Origin: DATKMS01 sp035541735
GTDB taxonomy: Bacteria; Desulfobacterota; Binatia; HRBIN30
DNA: 22,732 nucleotides
Assembly: GCA_035541735.1 (NCBI GenBank)
Contig: DATKMS010000206.1
Span: 1-22,732, forward strand
Reading direction: 5' to 3'
The notes under the pieces: generated by a model
What the model was told of the DNA's origin: nothing
The model's input: the letters and a program-made list of their open reading frames with translations, nothing else
The model's database searches: none
In this document: positions 1 to 7,703 of the stretch, one piece after another
Layout of the letters: every line of letters starts with the position of its first letter
How positions within the stretch are numbered: the first letter of the stretch is position 1
Program-made: the position numbers and the translations under genes

Positions 1-141
1 GACCACGAGTTTTTGCTGGCGGGCGACGTGTTCACCGAGGACGTGGTGGAGACGTGGATCGAGTACAAGATGGTCAATGAGGTGAACGCCATGCGGCTGC
101 GCCCGCATCCGCACGAGTTCAACCTCTACTTCGACGCCTGA
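1..141 (+). CDS. glnA: Glutamine synthetase type I, C-terminal end (partial)
   Basis: The window opens inside this gene and shows only its last 46 codons and a TGA stop. The peptide contains DHEFLLAGDVFTEDVVETWI, then a stretch like EYK..NE, and ends RLRPHPHEFNLYFDA. This is the conserved tail of bacterial type I glutamine synthetase, the ATP-dependent enzyme that makes glutamine from glutamate and ammonia in the cytoplasm. The catalytic core and the adenylylation tyrosine lie outside the window, so regulation cannot be judged. A strong stem-loop follows 24 bases after the stop, so transcription probably ends here. The next gene, lspA, is convergent. Confidence 0.9.
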   Translation, partial: DHEFLLAGDVFTEDVVETWIEYKMVNEVNAMRLRPHPHEFNLYFDA

Positions 142-165
142 AGCGGCGGACGGAGGTGTTGCGAA

Positions 166-205
166 CAGAGGGCCGGTGGTCATACCACCGGCCCTCTGTG
201 TTTTC
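166..205 (+). terminator. Intrinsic terminator after glnA
   Basis: A perfect 15-bp inverted repeat (166-180 and 184-198) with a 3-nt loop CAT is followed by TGTTTTCGTGTT. The GC-rich stem plus T-rich tail is a typical rho-independent terminator. It lies 24 bases past the glnA stop and fits that gene's orientation. Confidence 0.85.
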
Positions 206-263
206 GTGTTACTGACAAGCGCCGAACCGCGTGCGGTCTACAGCATAGCTGAGCCCCCACCCT

Positions 264-296
264 GACCCTCCCTGTGGCCGGAGGTGGCCACGGAGG
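264..296. other. GC-rich hairpin in the glnA/lspA convergent gap
   Basis: GTGGCC (274-279) and GGCCAC (286-291) form a 6-bp stem with a 6-nt loop. Flanking CCCTCC and GGAGGG can extend it across a small bulge. Neither strand shows a clear T-tract, so its role as a terminator for lspA is uncertain. Nothing else in 142-421 looks like a gene. Confidence 0.3.
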
Positions 297-421
297 GGAC
301 CCGAGAGGGAGCGGGGTGCTTCACAGGAAGCAGGCTTTAGATCGCTGGCGGCGCCTCGCTCCTGAAGCCGCTTGCCACCATCAGGTTCCTCCCCTGTGAG
401 CACTCCACAAACGAGGCTAGG

Positions 422-931
422 TCAGGAGGGGGCCGATGCCGCCTGGTCTCCGCCGCTCTCGTCCTTCACGAAGAACGAGTACAGCAGCAGGATCACCATG
501 CCCGTGCTGATGAACGAGTCAGCGACGTTGAACGCTGGCCAGTACCAGCCGTGCCAATGGAAATCGAGGAAGTCCGTCACCTCACCGGACGTCATCCGAT
601 CGACGAAGTTCCCGAGCGCCCCGCCGAGAATTGCGCCGAGGGCGAAGAGCAACAGGCGGCGCTGCGGTTCGACGCGGCGCACGAAGAGCAGCAGCGCGGT
701 GACGGCGACGATGGAGACGAGCAGGAAGAACGGCAAGCGGATGCTGCTCGGCGCCCCGGCGAACAGGCTGAAGGCGCCGCCGGTGTTGCGCACGTGGGTG
801 ATGTGGAAGAACGAATCGAGCACCACGATCGATTCGTAGAGCCCCACGGTGTGGCGGATGTACCACTTGGTCACCTGATCGAGCACCAGCACGACCGCGG
901 CGACGCTGAGCACGAAGCCGTATCTTCTCAT
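422..931 (-). CDS. lspA: Lipoprotein signal peptidase (signal peptidase II)
   Basis: This 169-residue inner-membrane aspartyl protease cleaves signal peptides from diacylglyceryl-modified prolipoproteins. The family marks are clear: an N-terminal hydrophobic helix followed by DQVTKW, the N-T-G-A-F segment near HVRNTGGAFSLF, the catalytic aspartate in NFVDR, and the second one in FNVADSFIS near the C-terminus. Four hydrophobic segments fit the usual four-helix topology, and the length matches the family (about 160-170). I chose the ATG at 929-931 because it overlaps the ileS stop by 4 nt (ATGA) and begins with MRRYGF. A longer reading frame upstream is only the ileS tail in another frame. The ileS-lspA order is a common bacterial arrangement, and expression is probably coupled to ileS translation. 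Confidence 0.95.
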   Translation of the reverse strand: MRRYGFVLSVAAVVLVLDQVTKWYIRHTVGLYESIVVLDSFFHITHVRNTGGAFSLFAGAPSSIRLPFFLLVSIVAVTALLLFVRRVEPQRRLLLFALGAILGGALGNFVDRMTSGEVTDFLDFHWHGWYWPAFNVADSFISTGMVILLLYSFFVKDESGGDQAASAPS

Positions 932-3744
932 CCCGCCTGTGCTCGGATCACCGGCAGGCAGCGCTCGCACAGTCCCGGATGTTCGGGATCGGTGCCCACG
1001 GCTTCGCTGTAGTTCCAGCAACGTTCACACTTGCCGCCGCGTGCCCGCTCGACGCGCACCTTGAGCTCCGGCAGGAGGGGGCTCATCGCTTCAGATCCGA
1101 GGCCGTGGCTCAGCTGCACTTGCGAGACGATCAGCAACGCCGGCAGGGTGCTCGCTTGTTGTTCCAGCAACTCGCGCAGGCCGTCCGCCGCACCGAGATG
1201 CACGCGTGCATCCAGTGAGTGACCGATCTGCCCTGCCTGCCGCGCTTCCTCCAGGGCCTTGGTGACTGCGGCGCGTACGGCGAGGAGGCGCTCCCATTTC
1301 TCTGCCAAGCGGTCGTCGCGGAACGTCTCTGCCGGAAAGCCGGCGAGCAGCGGGCTGGCAGGCCGCTCGTTGCCGGGAAGATAGGTCCAGATCTCCTCGG
1401 CGGTGAACGACAGGATCGGTGCCATCAAGCGCACCAGGGCATCGAGGATCTCCCACAGCGCCGTCTGCGCCGCCCGCCGCTCCGGCGCACGCGTGGCGGA
1501 GCAGTAGAGCCGATCCTTCACGATGTCCAGGTAGAGCGCGCTCAGATCGACGGCGCAGAAGTTGATCAGTTGCTGCACGACGAGGTGGAACTGGAAGCCC
1601 TCGTACGCCTTGCGCGCCCGCGCCGCCAGCTCGCCGGTGCGATGCAAGATCCAGCGATCGAGCTCCGGCAGATCGGCGTGCGCCACACGGTCACGCACCA
1701 CATCGAAGTCGTACAGGTTGCCCACCAGGAAACGGCAGGTGTTGCGGATCTTCCGATACGCTTCGAGCAGCGGGGTGAGGAGGTTCTTCGAGAAGCACGT
1801 GTCGGCGGTGTAGTCGACGGAGGCGAACAGCAGGCGCAGGATCTCCGCACCGTGCGCCTTGATGACCTCTTCCGGAGCGATGACATTGCCGAGTGACTTC
1901 GACATCTTCTTCGCTGCTTCGTCGAGGATGAGGCCGTGGGTCAGCACCGCGTGGTACGGCGCCTGGCCGCGTGTCGCCACCGACGTGATGAGCGACACCT
2001 GGAACCAGCCGCGGTGCTGATCGACGGCTTCGACGTACAGATCGGCCGGCCAGCTCAGGTCGCTGCGGTGGCGGAGGACGGCCTCGTGCGAACACCCGGC
2101 GTCGAACCACACGTCGAGGATGTTGTCATCGGTGTCGAACTCGTCACTGCCGCACGCACAGCGGAAGCTGGGCGGCAGCAACTCGCGGCTCGGCAGCTCG
2201 TACCACGCGTCGGAACCGCGTTGCGCGAAGATCTCCTCGACGTGCTTGATCACAGGTGGATCGAAAGCGAAGGTGCCGCAGCTGCGGCACCGGAACGCCG
2301 GGATGGGCACGCCCCACGCGCGCTGGCGCGACAGGCACCAGTCGGGCCGCGTCTCCATCATGTTGTGGATGCGGTCATGTCCCCAGGGTGGCACCCACTG
2401 CACACGGTCGATCTCGGCGAGGGCCTTGCCGCGCAGATCGGCCTGATCGACACGCACGAACCACTGTTCGGTGGCGCGAAAGATCAACGGGCTCTTGCAC
2501 CGCCAGCAGTGGGGGTAGGCGTGCTGTAACCGCTCGACATGCAGCAGCGCGCCGCGCGTGCGCAGCTCATCGACAATCGTGTCGTTGCTCTCGAAGACGC
2601 GGCAGCCCCCATACGGCCCCGCTTCGGCGGTGAACTTGCCGGTGGCGTCGACCGGCGTCAGCACCGGCAGACCGTACTTTTGTCCGACCGCGAAGTCCTC
2701 GTAGCCGTGTCCCGGCGCCGTGTGCACGCAGCCGGTGCCGACGTCCGCCGTGACGTGCGTCTCGAACACCAGACGCGACGGCCGGTCGATGAAGGGATGC
2801 TTGAAAACGTCGCGCCCATCGAGCGGCGTGAGGTCGACCGGAATGCGCCGTCCGCGATCGGTCAGGCCAGTGGCGGCGAGGAAGGCATCCACCAGGCGAG
2901 TGGCGACGATGTAGTAGGCACCGTTCACCGGGACGGCGACGTAGTCCAGGTGCGGGTTCAAACAAATGGCGAGGTTGGCGGGTAGCGTCCACGGCGTGGT
3001 CGTCCAGATGACCGCCGCGATCTCCATGTGGTGATGTGCCAACTCGGAGGCATCGCCCGGATCGACAGCGATCGCCCCGGCGTCGTCGGCCGATCCCGTG
3101 AAAGCGAACTTCACATAGACTGACGGCGAGGTGTGACCGCTGTATTCCACCTCAGCCTCGGCCAGCGCGGTGCCGCACACCGCGCACCACAGCACGGGAC
3201 GCAAGCCGCGGTAAATGAAGCCGCCCTCGACCAACTCGCGGAACACCTTGATGACCGAGGCCTCGTATTCCGGCGCCATCGTGAGGTAGGGATGCTCCCA
3301 GTCGCCCAGGACGCCGAGGCGGCGGAACTCGTCACGCTGGATCTTGAAGTACTTGTCGGCGTACGCGCGGCAGCGCCGCCGAATGTCCAACTGTGTCAGG
3401 TCGCGCACCTTGCCGCCGAGCTCCTTGGTCACCTGATGCTCGATCGGCATGCCGTGGCAATCCCAGCCCGGCACGTAGGGCGTGTCGAAACCGGCCATCG
3501 CCTTCGACTTGACGACGATGTCCTTGATGATCTTGTTCAGTGCCGTGCCGAGGTGCACGTGCCCGTTGGCATACGGTGGCCCGTCGTGCAGCACGTACTT
3601 CGGCTTCCCCGCGTTGGCGTGCAGCAGTTGTTGGTAGAGGCCGATCTCGTTCCAGCGTGCGACGATCGCCGGCTCCCGCTGCGGCAGATTGGCGCGCATG
3701 GGGAAGTCGGTTTTCGGCAGATTCAGGGTGTGTTTGTAGTCCAT
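928..3744 (-). CDS. ileS: Isoleucyl-tRNA synthetase
   Basis: A full-length (938 aa) class I aminoacyl-tRNA synthetase that charges tRNA-Ile. The N-terminus MDYKHTLNLPKTDFPMR matches the usual IleS start. The HIGH-type signature is GHVHLGTALNK (about residues 61-71, HLGT in place of HIGH). The CP1 editing domain carries TTTPWTLPAN near residue 248, and KMSKS lies at about 613-617. A C-terminal zinc site of the CERCWNY...CERC type is present, as in bacterial type I IleS. I chose the ATG at 3742-3744 over an upstream TTG at 3787-3789 because family homology begins at MDYK. The ribosome site is weak (GCCGGG). The stop overlaps the lspA start by 4 nt. No T-box leader is evident in the 179-base upstream gap. 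Confidence 0.97.
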   Translation of the reverse strand: MDYKHTLNLPKTDFPMRANLPQREPAIVARWNEIGLYQQLLHANAGKPKYVLHDGPPYANGHVHLGTALNKIIKDIVVKSKAMAGFDTPYVPGWDCHGMPIEHQVTKELGGKVRDLTQLDIRRRCRAYADKYFKIQRDEFRRLGVLGDWEHPYLTMAPEYEASVIKVFRELVEGGFIYRGLRPVLWCAVCGTALAEAEVEYSGHTSPSVYVKFAFTGSADDAGAIAVDPGDASELAHHHMEIAAVIWTTTPWTLPANLAICLNPHLDYVAVPVNGAYYIVATRLVDAFLAATGLTDRGRRIPVDLTPLDGRDVFKHPFIDRPSRLVFETHVTADVGTGCVHTAPGHGYEDFAVGQKYGLPVLTPVDATGKFTAEAGPYGGCRVFESNDTIVDELRTRGALLHVERLQHAYPHCWRCKSPLIFRATEQWFVRVDQADLRGKALAEIDRVQWVPPWGHDRIHNMMETRPDWCLSRQRAWGVPIPAFRCRSCGTFAFDPPVIKHVEEIFAQRGSDAWYELPSRELLPPSFRCACGSDEFDTDDNILDVWFDAGCSHEAVLRHRSDLSWPADLYVEAVDQHRGWFQVSLITSVATRGQAPYHAVLTHGLILDEAAKKMSKSLGNVIAPEEVIKAHGAEILRLLFASVDYTADTCFSKNLLTPLLEAYRKIRNTCRFLVGNLYDFDVVRDRVAHADLPELDRWILHRTGELAARARKAYEGFQFHLVVQQLINFCAVDLSALYLDIVKDRLYCSATRAPERRAAQTALWEILDALVRLMAPILSFTAEEIWTYLPGNERPASPLLAGFPAETFRDDRLAEKWERLLAVRAAVTKALEEARQAGQIGHSLDARVHLGAADGLRELLEQQASTLPALLIVSQVQLSHGLGSEAMSPLLPELKVRVERARGGKCERCWNYSEAVGTDPEHPGLCERCLPVIRAQAG

Positions 3745-3824
3745 CCCGGCGGCCTCGGTCTCATTAGCAGCAGGGGTAGAGCGATTCAAATTATTGCTCA
3801 GTACGGACCGGCATGCGGGTGGGG

Positions 3825-3880
3825 AGCCGGCTTCAGCCGGCTCGGCTTCTCTTAGCCGGGGGCTGAGCCCCCCCGGGGGA
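3825..3880. other. Pair of GC-rich hairpins between amidohydrolase and ileS
   Basis: Two adjacent inverted repeats are visible. AGCCGGCT is repeated at 3825-3832 and 3835-3842 and is self-complementary. GGGGGC (3858-3863) and GCCCCC (3867-3872) flank TGA. They lie just past the amidohydrolase stop and could end that operon's transcript. No T-tract follows on the minus strand, so a terminator call is weak. They may be a dispersed intergenic repeat. Confidence 0.35.
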
Positions 3881-3923
3881 GAGGTTCATCGAATACACTG
3901 GCCGCCACTTGCGGTATGCGTAC

Positions 3924-5480
3924 TCAGGCGCCGTACACGAGCTGCCCAGCGACCCACGTTTGTGCGACGCGTGGTGGGCTGTGTGGATCAAGCTGCCCAT
4001 CCAAGATGGCCAGGTCAGCGCGTTTCCCCGGTGAGAGCGTGCCGCGCTCATGCTCCTGGCCGCCGGCGTAGGCTGCACCGGCCGTGTAGGCGCGCAGCCA
4101 GTCCTGGTAACTGAGCGCCTGCTCGGCGCGGAAGATGTTGCCCGAGCCGGTGCGGCGCGTGGCACCGTGAGATGCTGTGCGCAGAGGCTCGTAGAAAGCG
4201 CACGGATCGTCGGACGATGCCGCCAGTGGGATGCGTGCCCGTGCCAGCTCACCGAAGGGGAGCCAAATCTCCTCATCCCACGGCACCGCTTCTACCGACT
4301 GACCAATGTGATGCACAAAGCCAGGCTGTACGACACCGATGGCTCCCAGTGCCGCCATCTCGACGATCTGCGCAGGTGCGGCAAGGCAGGCGTGCTCGAC
4401 GCGGAAGCGGTGGTCGTCATCCGGTCGGACGTGCGCTGCGCGCGCAAACGCTTCGAGAGTGTTGCGCAGGCCGACGTTGCCGACGGCGTGCACGGCAACG
4501 CGAAAGCCGCGCGCGACGGCGCTGACCATGCTCTCGGCCAGACCCGGAAACGCGATGCCAAAGGCGCTGCGCTGTCCGGCAATGCTCACGTCCATCGCCG
4601 GCGCAATGCCGCCGTCGGCGAACAGCTTCACCGGTCCGACGCGCAGCCACTCGTCGCCGTCGCCGGTGACCGGTCCATCGAGCCGCGGCTCCATGAGGAT
4701 GGCTTCGGCGTGCGGCATCATCAGGACCGAGATCGGCAGTGCCCCGGCAGCGCGCATGGCGCGGTACACGCCCTCGGCTGCCTGGCCGCACGCCGCATCG
4801 TGGACACACGTAATGCCGTCGCGCAGCAACTGGCGCATGCGCGCCGCGAACAGCTCGGCCCAACGGTTCGGATCGCGATGGGCTGCCATCGACTGTGCGT
4901 GTGCCGCACTCCATGCCCGCTCGATCAACAAGCCGCTGGGGGCACCGTCTGCGCCGCGCGCGATGACGCCGCCAGGCGGGTCCGGCGTGTGCCGGCCGAT
5001 GTGCAGCTCATCCAGTCCCTGCGAGCTGACCACGCACTGGTGGAGCGTCCAGTGGGCGACGATGACCGGGCGGTCGAGCCCAAGCGCATCAAGTTCATGG
5101 CGATCCGGCAGCAGCCCGGTGGTCACCTCATTCCAGTTCGCACCGCGCACCCAGTGTGCGTCCGGCTCGCGGCGTGCTTGCTCCAGCAACGCCGCCCTCA
5201 ACTCGTCCGGCGTCGCGACCTGCGAGAGATCAGCCCAAATCGGGTGGAGCGCGGCGATCGACAGATGATTGTGCGCGTCGATGAAACCAGGGAGCAGGGT
5301 GCGGCCCGCCAGGTCCTCGATGATCACGTCGGGATACGCACCCAGCAACTCGCGTTCGCCGACCGCCGCGATGCGACCCTCGTCGATGACCACGACCTCG
5401 GCGCGCGCCAGCGATGGGTCCATCGTCAAGATGGGCCCACCGGTGAAGGCACGCAGCCGATCTGTGCGACGCCCGTCCAT
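3924..5480 (-). CDS. Amidohydrolase, YtcJ-like (Amidohydro_3 family)
   Basis: A 518-residue metal-dependent hydrolase of the amidohydrolase superfamily. The N-terminal small beta domain (GRIAAVG...GRTLLPGFIDAHNH) leads into the HxH metal site at His70 and His72. Further metal or catalytic candidates are the lysine in VKLFADGG, the histidines in VAVHAVGN and RVEHACL, and the aspartate in SSDDPCAF. These occur in the order seen in YtcJ-like proteins. The C-terminus returns to the beta domain (SPGKRADLAILD). There is no signal peptide, so it should be cytoplasmic. Substrates across this family vary widely (N-substituted amides, formamides, carbamates), so none is assigned. It is the last gene of the P450-SDR-amidohydrolase operon; its ATG lies 15 nt after the SDR stop. 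Confidence 0.88.
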   Translation of the reverse strand: MDGRRTDRLRAFTGGPILTMDPSLARAEVVVIDEGRIAAVGERELLGAYPDVIIEDLAGRTLLPGFIDAHNHLSIAALHPIWADLSQVATPDELRAALLEQARREPDAHWVRGANWNEVTTGLLPDRHELDALGLDRPVIVAHWTLHQCVVSSQGLDELHIGRHTPDPPGGVIARGADGAPSGLLIERAWSAAHAQSMAAHRDPNRWAELFAARMRQLLRDGITCVHDAACGQAAEGVYRAMRAAGALPISVLMMPHAEAILMEPRLDGPVTGDGDEWLRVGPVKLFADGGIAPAMDVSIAGQRSAFGIAFPGLAESMVSAVARGFRVAVHAVGNVGLRNTLEAFARAAHVRPDDDHRFRVEHACLAAPAQIVEMAALGAIGVVQPGFVHHIGQSVEAVPWDEEIWLPFGELARARIPLAASSDDPCAFYEPLRTASHGATRRTGSGNIFRAEQALSYQDWLRAYTAGAAYAGGQEHERGTLSPGKRADLAILDGQLDPHSPPRVAQTWVAGQLVYGA

Positions 5481-5495
5481 GGCAATCGCCCAGAA

Positions 5496-6347
5496 TCAGC
5501 CTTCGCGCAGGTCTCCCATGCGCTTGCCCTTGGTGGCACGAGTGCGGGCTCGCTCAATCACTTCGGGTGGCACGGGATCGGTCTTCGCCATGCCGAAGCG
5601 CAGCACGGCTGGGAACAGCGTGCGCAAGACATTGGCGGCCATGAGTTGCAGGCTCCAGCGCGGGATGGTCATCTCGTAGCGCCGTTTCTCGATGGCCTCG
5701 AAGATCGCGTTGGTGACGATCTCTGGCGGATACTTCGGCCCGTTGTACGCTGGCGGCTCATCCTCCTTGAGCCAGATCTCGGTGTCGATCGGTCCGGGAT
5801 TGATCAATGCCACGTGGATGTTGGAGCCGCGCAGGTCGTTCCACAAACCCGCGCTGAAGGCGTTCATTGCCGCCTTCGAGGCGGCGTACATGGTCTCGCG
5901 CGGCGGTGAGACCTTGGCTGCGAACGACGAGATGTTCACGATCGTGCCGCCGCCGTCGCGCAGCATGTAGGGGATGGCAGCCAACGTCGTCCACACGCAG
6001 GACATGAAGTTCACGTCCATCACGTGAACCGCTTCGTCAGCCGACATGTGGTAGATCTGCTTGTGCTTCGAGATCGCGGCGTTGTTGATGAGAATGTCCA
6101 GCCGGCCGTGGCGCGCGACGGTCTCGTCGACAACGCGCTCCGCAAAGGGCCGTTCGCCCAGGTCGCCGGCGAGGTATGACGACGCCGGCGACTGCGCCTG
6201 ACACTCGCGCATCAATTGCTGCAGGAGCGCCTCGCGGCGCGCCACGCCGACGACGATTGCCCCGCGTTGGGCGAAGGCCTTGACGGTGACGTAGCCGATC
6301 CCCGACGAGGCCCCGGTGACCAGAACAATCTTGCCCCGATAGTCCAT
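5496..6347 (-). CDS. Short-chain dehydrogenase/reductase
   Basis: A 283-residue classical SDR that would oxidise an alcohol or reduce a carbonyl using NAD(P). The Rossmann cofactor motif TGASSGIG is at residues 11-18, NNAA (variant of NNAG) at 88-91, catalytic serine at 140/141 and the Y-x-x-x-K pair at Tyr154 and Lys158 (YAASK). The segment after the fingerprint (VVGVARRE) has arginines just after the second strand, which leans towards NADP(H), but this is a weak guide. The C-terminal extension contains a hydrophobic stretch around residues 232-250 (LQLMAANVLRTLFPAVLRF), typical of SDRs with membrane-near or lipid substrates. Start chosen at the ATG 6345-6347, because homology begins MDYRGKIVLVTG. 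It lies 17 nt after the P450 stop. Confidence 0.92.
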   Translation of the reverse strand: MDYRGKIVLVTGASSGIGYVTVKAFAQRGAIVVGVARREALLQQLMRECQAQSPASSYLAGDLGERPFAERVVDETVARHGRLDILINNAAISKHKQIYHMSADEAVHVMDVNFMSCVWTTLAAIPYMLRDGGGTIVNISSFAAKVSPPRETMYAASKAAMNAFSAGLWNDLRGSNIHVALINPGPIDTEIWLKEDEPPAYNGPKYPPEIVTNAIFEAIEKRRYEMTIPRWSLQLMAANVLRTLFPAVLRFGMAKTDPVPPEVIERARTRATKGKRMGDLREG

Positions 6348-6364
6348 CGCAACGGGTTGTAGTC

Positions 6365-7534
6365 CTAATCGAACAGGACAGGCAACCGGTTCGGTGAACG
6401 AAAGCTGACGCCCTGGATCCAGCACTCCTGCGCCGGGTCGAGCCGCAGGTTCGGCAACCCATCGAGCACAGCGTTCACCGCGGTGAGCACTTCGAGGCGT
6501 GCGAGGTGGTAGCCGAGGCAGAAATGCTTGCCGAGCCCAAAGGACAGGTGGTCATCGGCGTGGCGATGCAGATCGAACCGATCGGGGTCGGGATAATGAT
6601 TTTCGTCGTGGTTGGCGGGGCCGATCATGGCCGACACTTTGCCACGCGCGGGAATCTCCACGCCACCGAGCACCACGGCGCGGGTCGTCTCGCGCGCGGT
6701 GCCCAGCAGCGGCGGCTCCCAGCGCAACGTTTCCTCCAGCGCCCATACCAATTGCGTCCGGTCGTTGCGCACTTCCTCGAGGTCCGCCGGATGCGACAAC
6801 AGCGCGTACAGTACATTGCCGAGAAGGCGGAAGGTGGTTTCCGCACCCGCCGGCAGCAACAGCAGCAGGAACCCGAAGATATCGTCCGTCGTCAGCCGCT
6901 CACCTTCAACCTCTGCGGCCAGCAGTTCGCTGATCAGATCTTCTTGTGGCGCTTGCCGGCGCTGCTCGACGATCGGTGCCAGGTAGTCCTTCAGCGCCCG
7001 CGACGCCGCGAGCCCCGGTTCGGGATGCGTGGCGCGATAGCCGATCAAATCAAGCGACCACTTCTGGAACTGCCGGTAGTCACTGATCGGGACGCCGAGC
7101 AGGCGCGCAATGACGGTGAGCGGATAGTGGGTGGTGAGTTGGCTCACCAATTCGGCGCGCCGGCCGTTGCGCTGAATGGTGCCGATCAACTCATCCACCA
7201 GCGGCTCGACCAGCCGCGTGGCATAGCGCTCGATGGCTTGTGGGCGAAACGCGTTGGAGACCAGGCCGCGGTGCACGGTGTGGGTGCGCCCGTTCATCTC
7301 CAGAATCGTACGGCCCATCACCGGTCCCATGACCTGACGCATGACGCTGGACGAGAAGGTGTCGGCATCACGCAGTACGTGCGAGACGTCGTCGTAGCGC
7401 AATGCCAGGTAGAACGTCTGCCCCTCGACCTCAACGCGGGCCACGCGTTCGCTGCGTCGCATCGCAGCAAACATCGGGTAGGGGTCACGCACGTCTGACA
7501 GGATCGATCCGTCGAAGAGAGATTGCTCGCTCAT
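6365..7534 (-). CDS. Cytochrome P450
   Basis: A complete 389-residue soluble bacterial P450 with no membrane anchor. Diagnostic parts are the I-helix oxygen-activation motif AGAETT (229-234), the ExxR pair Glu268-Arg271 (EETLR), and the heme loop FGLGKHFCLG with proximal ligand Cys339. It should hydroxylate or otherwise oxidise a small hydrophobic molecule using electrons from a ferredoxin/reductase pair. No such redox partner is encoded in this window. I chose the ATG at 7532-7534 because GGAG lies 8 nt upstream; a closer ATG at 7538-7540 would leave only 2 nt. It is the first gene of a three-gene operon with an SDR and an amidohydrolase, which suggests sequential oxidation then hydrolysis of one substrate. 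The substrate cannot be read from sequence. Confidence 0.95.
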   Translation of the reverse strand: MSEQSLFDGSILSDVRDPYPMFAAMRRSERVARVEVEGQTFYLALRYDDVSHVLRDADTFSSSVMRQVMGPVMGRTILEMNGRTHTVHRGLVSNAFRPQAIERYATRLVEPLVDELIGTIQRNGRRAELVSQLTTHYPLTVIARLLGVPISDYRQFQKWSLDLIGYRATHPEPGLAASRALKDYLAPIVEQRRQAPQEDLISELLAAEVEGERLTTDDIFGFLLLLLPAGAETTFRLLGNVLYALLSHPADLEEVRNDRTQLVWALEETLRWEPPLLGTARETTRAVVLGGVEIPARGKVSAMIGPANHDENHYPDPDRFDLHRHADDHLSFGLGKHFCLGYHLARLEVLTAVNAVLDGLPNLRLDPAQECWIQGVSFRSPNRLPVLFD

Positions 7535-7542
7535 GCTCATCA

Positions 7543-7546
7543 CTCC
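7543..7546 (-). promoter_or_regulatory. Ribosome binding site deciding the P450 start
   Basis: GGAG on the minus strand, 8 nt before the ATG at 7534 and only 2 nt before an alternative ATG at 7540. The spacing favours the downstream ATG. Confidence 0.6.
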
Positions 7547-7663
7547 GTTACCGGCGCCTACTACCCCAACGCTCGTCAGGCGACAACCGTGTTTGACTGC
7601 TTCGATACGTGTACCGTCCTTCGAAACAAGCCGCAACGCGCCAGGCCCTCCGAGCGCACGCGA

Positions 7664-7681
7664 CCCAGAGGCCACTCTGGG
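7664..7681. other. Short inverted repeat in the P450/kinase divergent gap
   Basis: CCCAGAG (7664-7670) and CTCTGGG (7675-7681) form a perfect 7-bp inverted repeat with a 4-nt spacer, between two divergent genes. It could be an operator or a small hairpin. There is no regulator gene beside it, and I see no strong promoter in the gap. Confidence 0.3.
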
Positions 7682-7703
7682 CCTTTGGGAGCGGCAGTGA
7701 GTT

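Noticed and set aside
3745..3923. A T-box riboswitch before ileS
   Set aside because: No specifier loop, T-box sequence or antiterminator pairing was seen; the region holds only simple GC hairpins.
4050..5909. A 619-codon plus-strand frame opposite the amidohydrolase and SDR
   Set aside because: It is antisense to two genes with clear catalytic motifs, its product is rich in Arg, His and Val without any domain, and such frames are common in GC-rich DNA.
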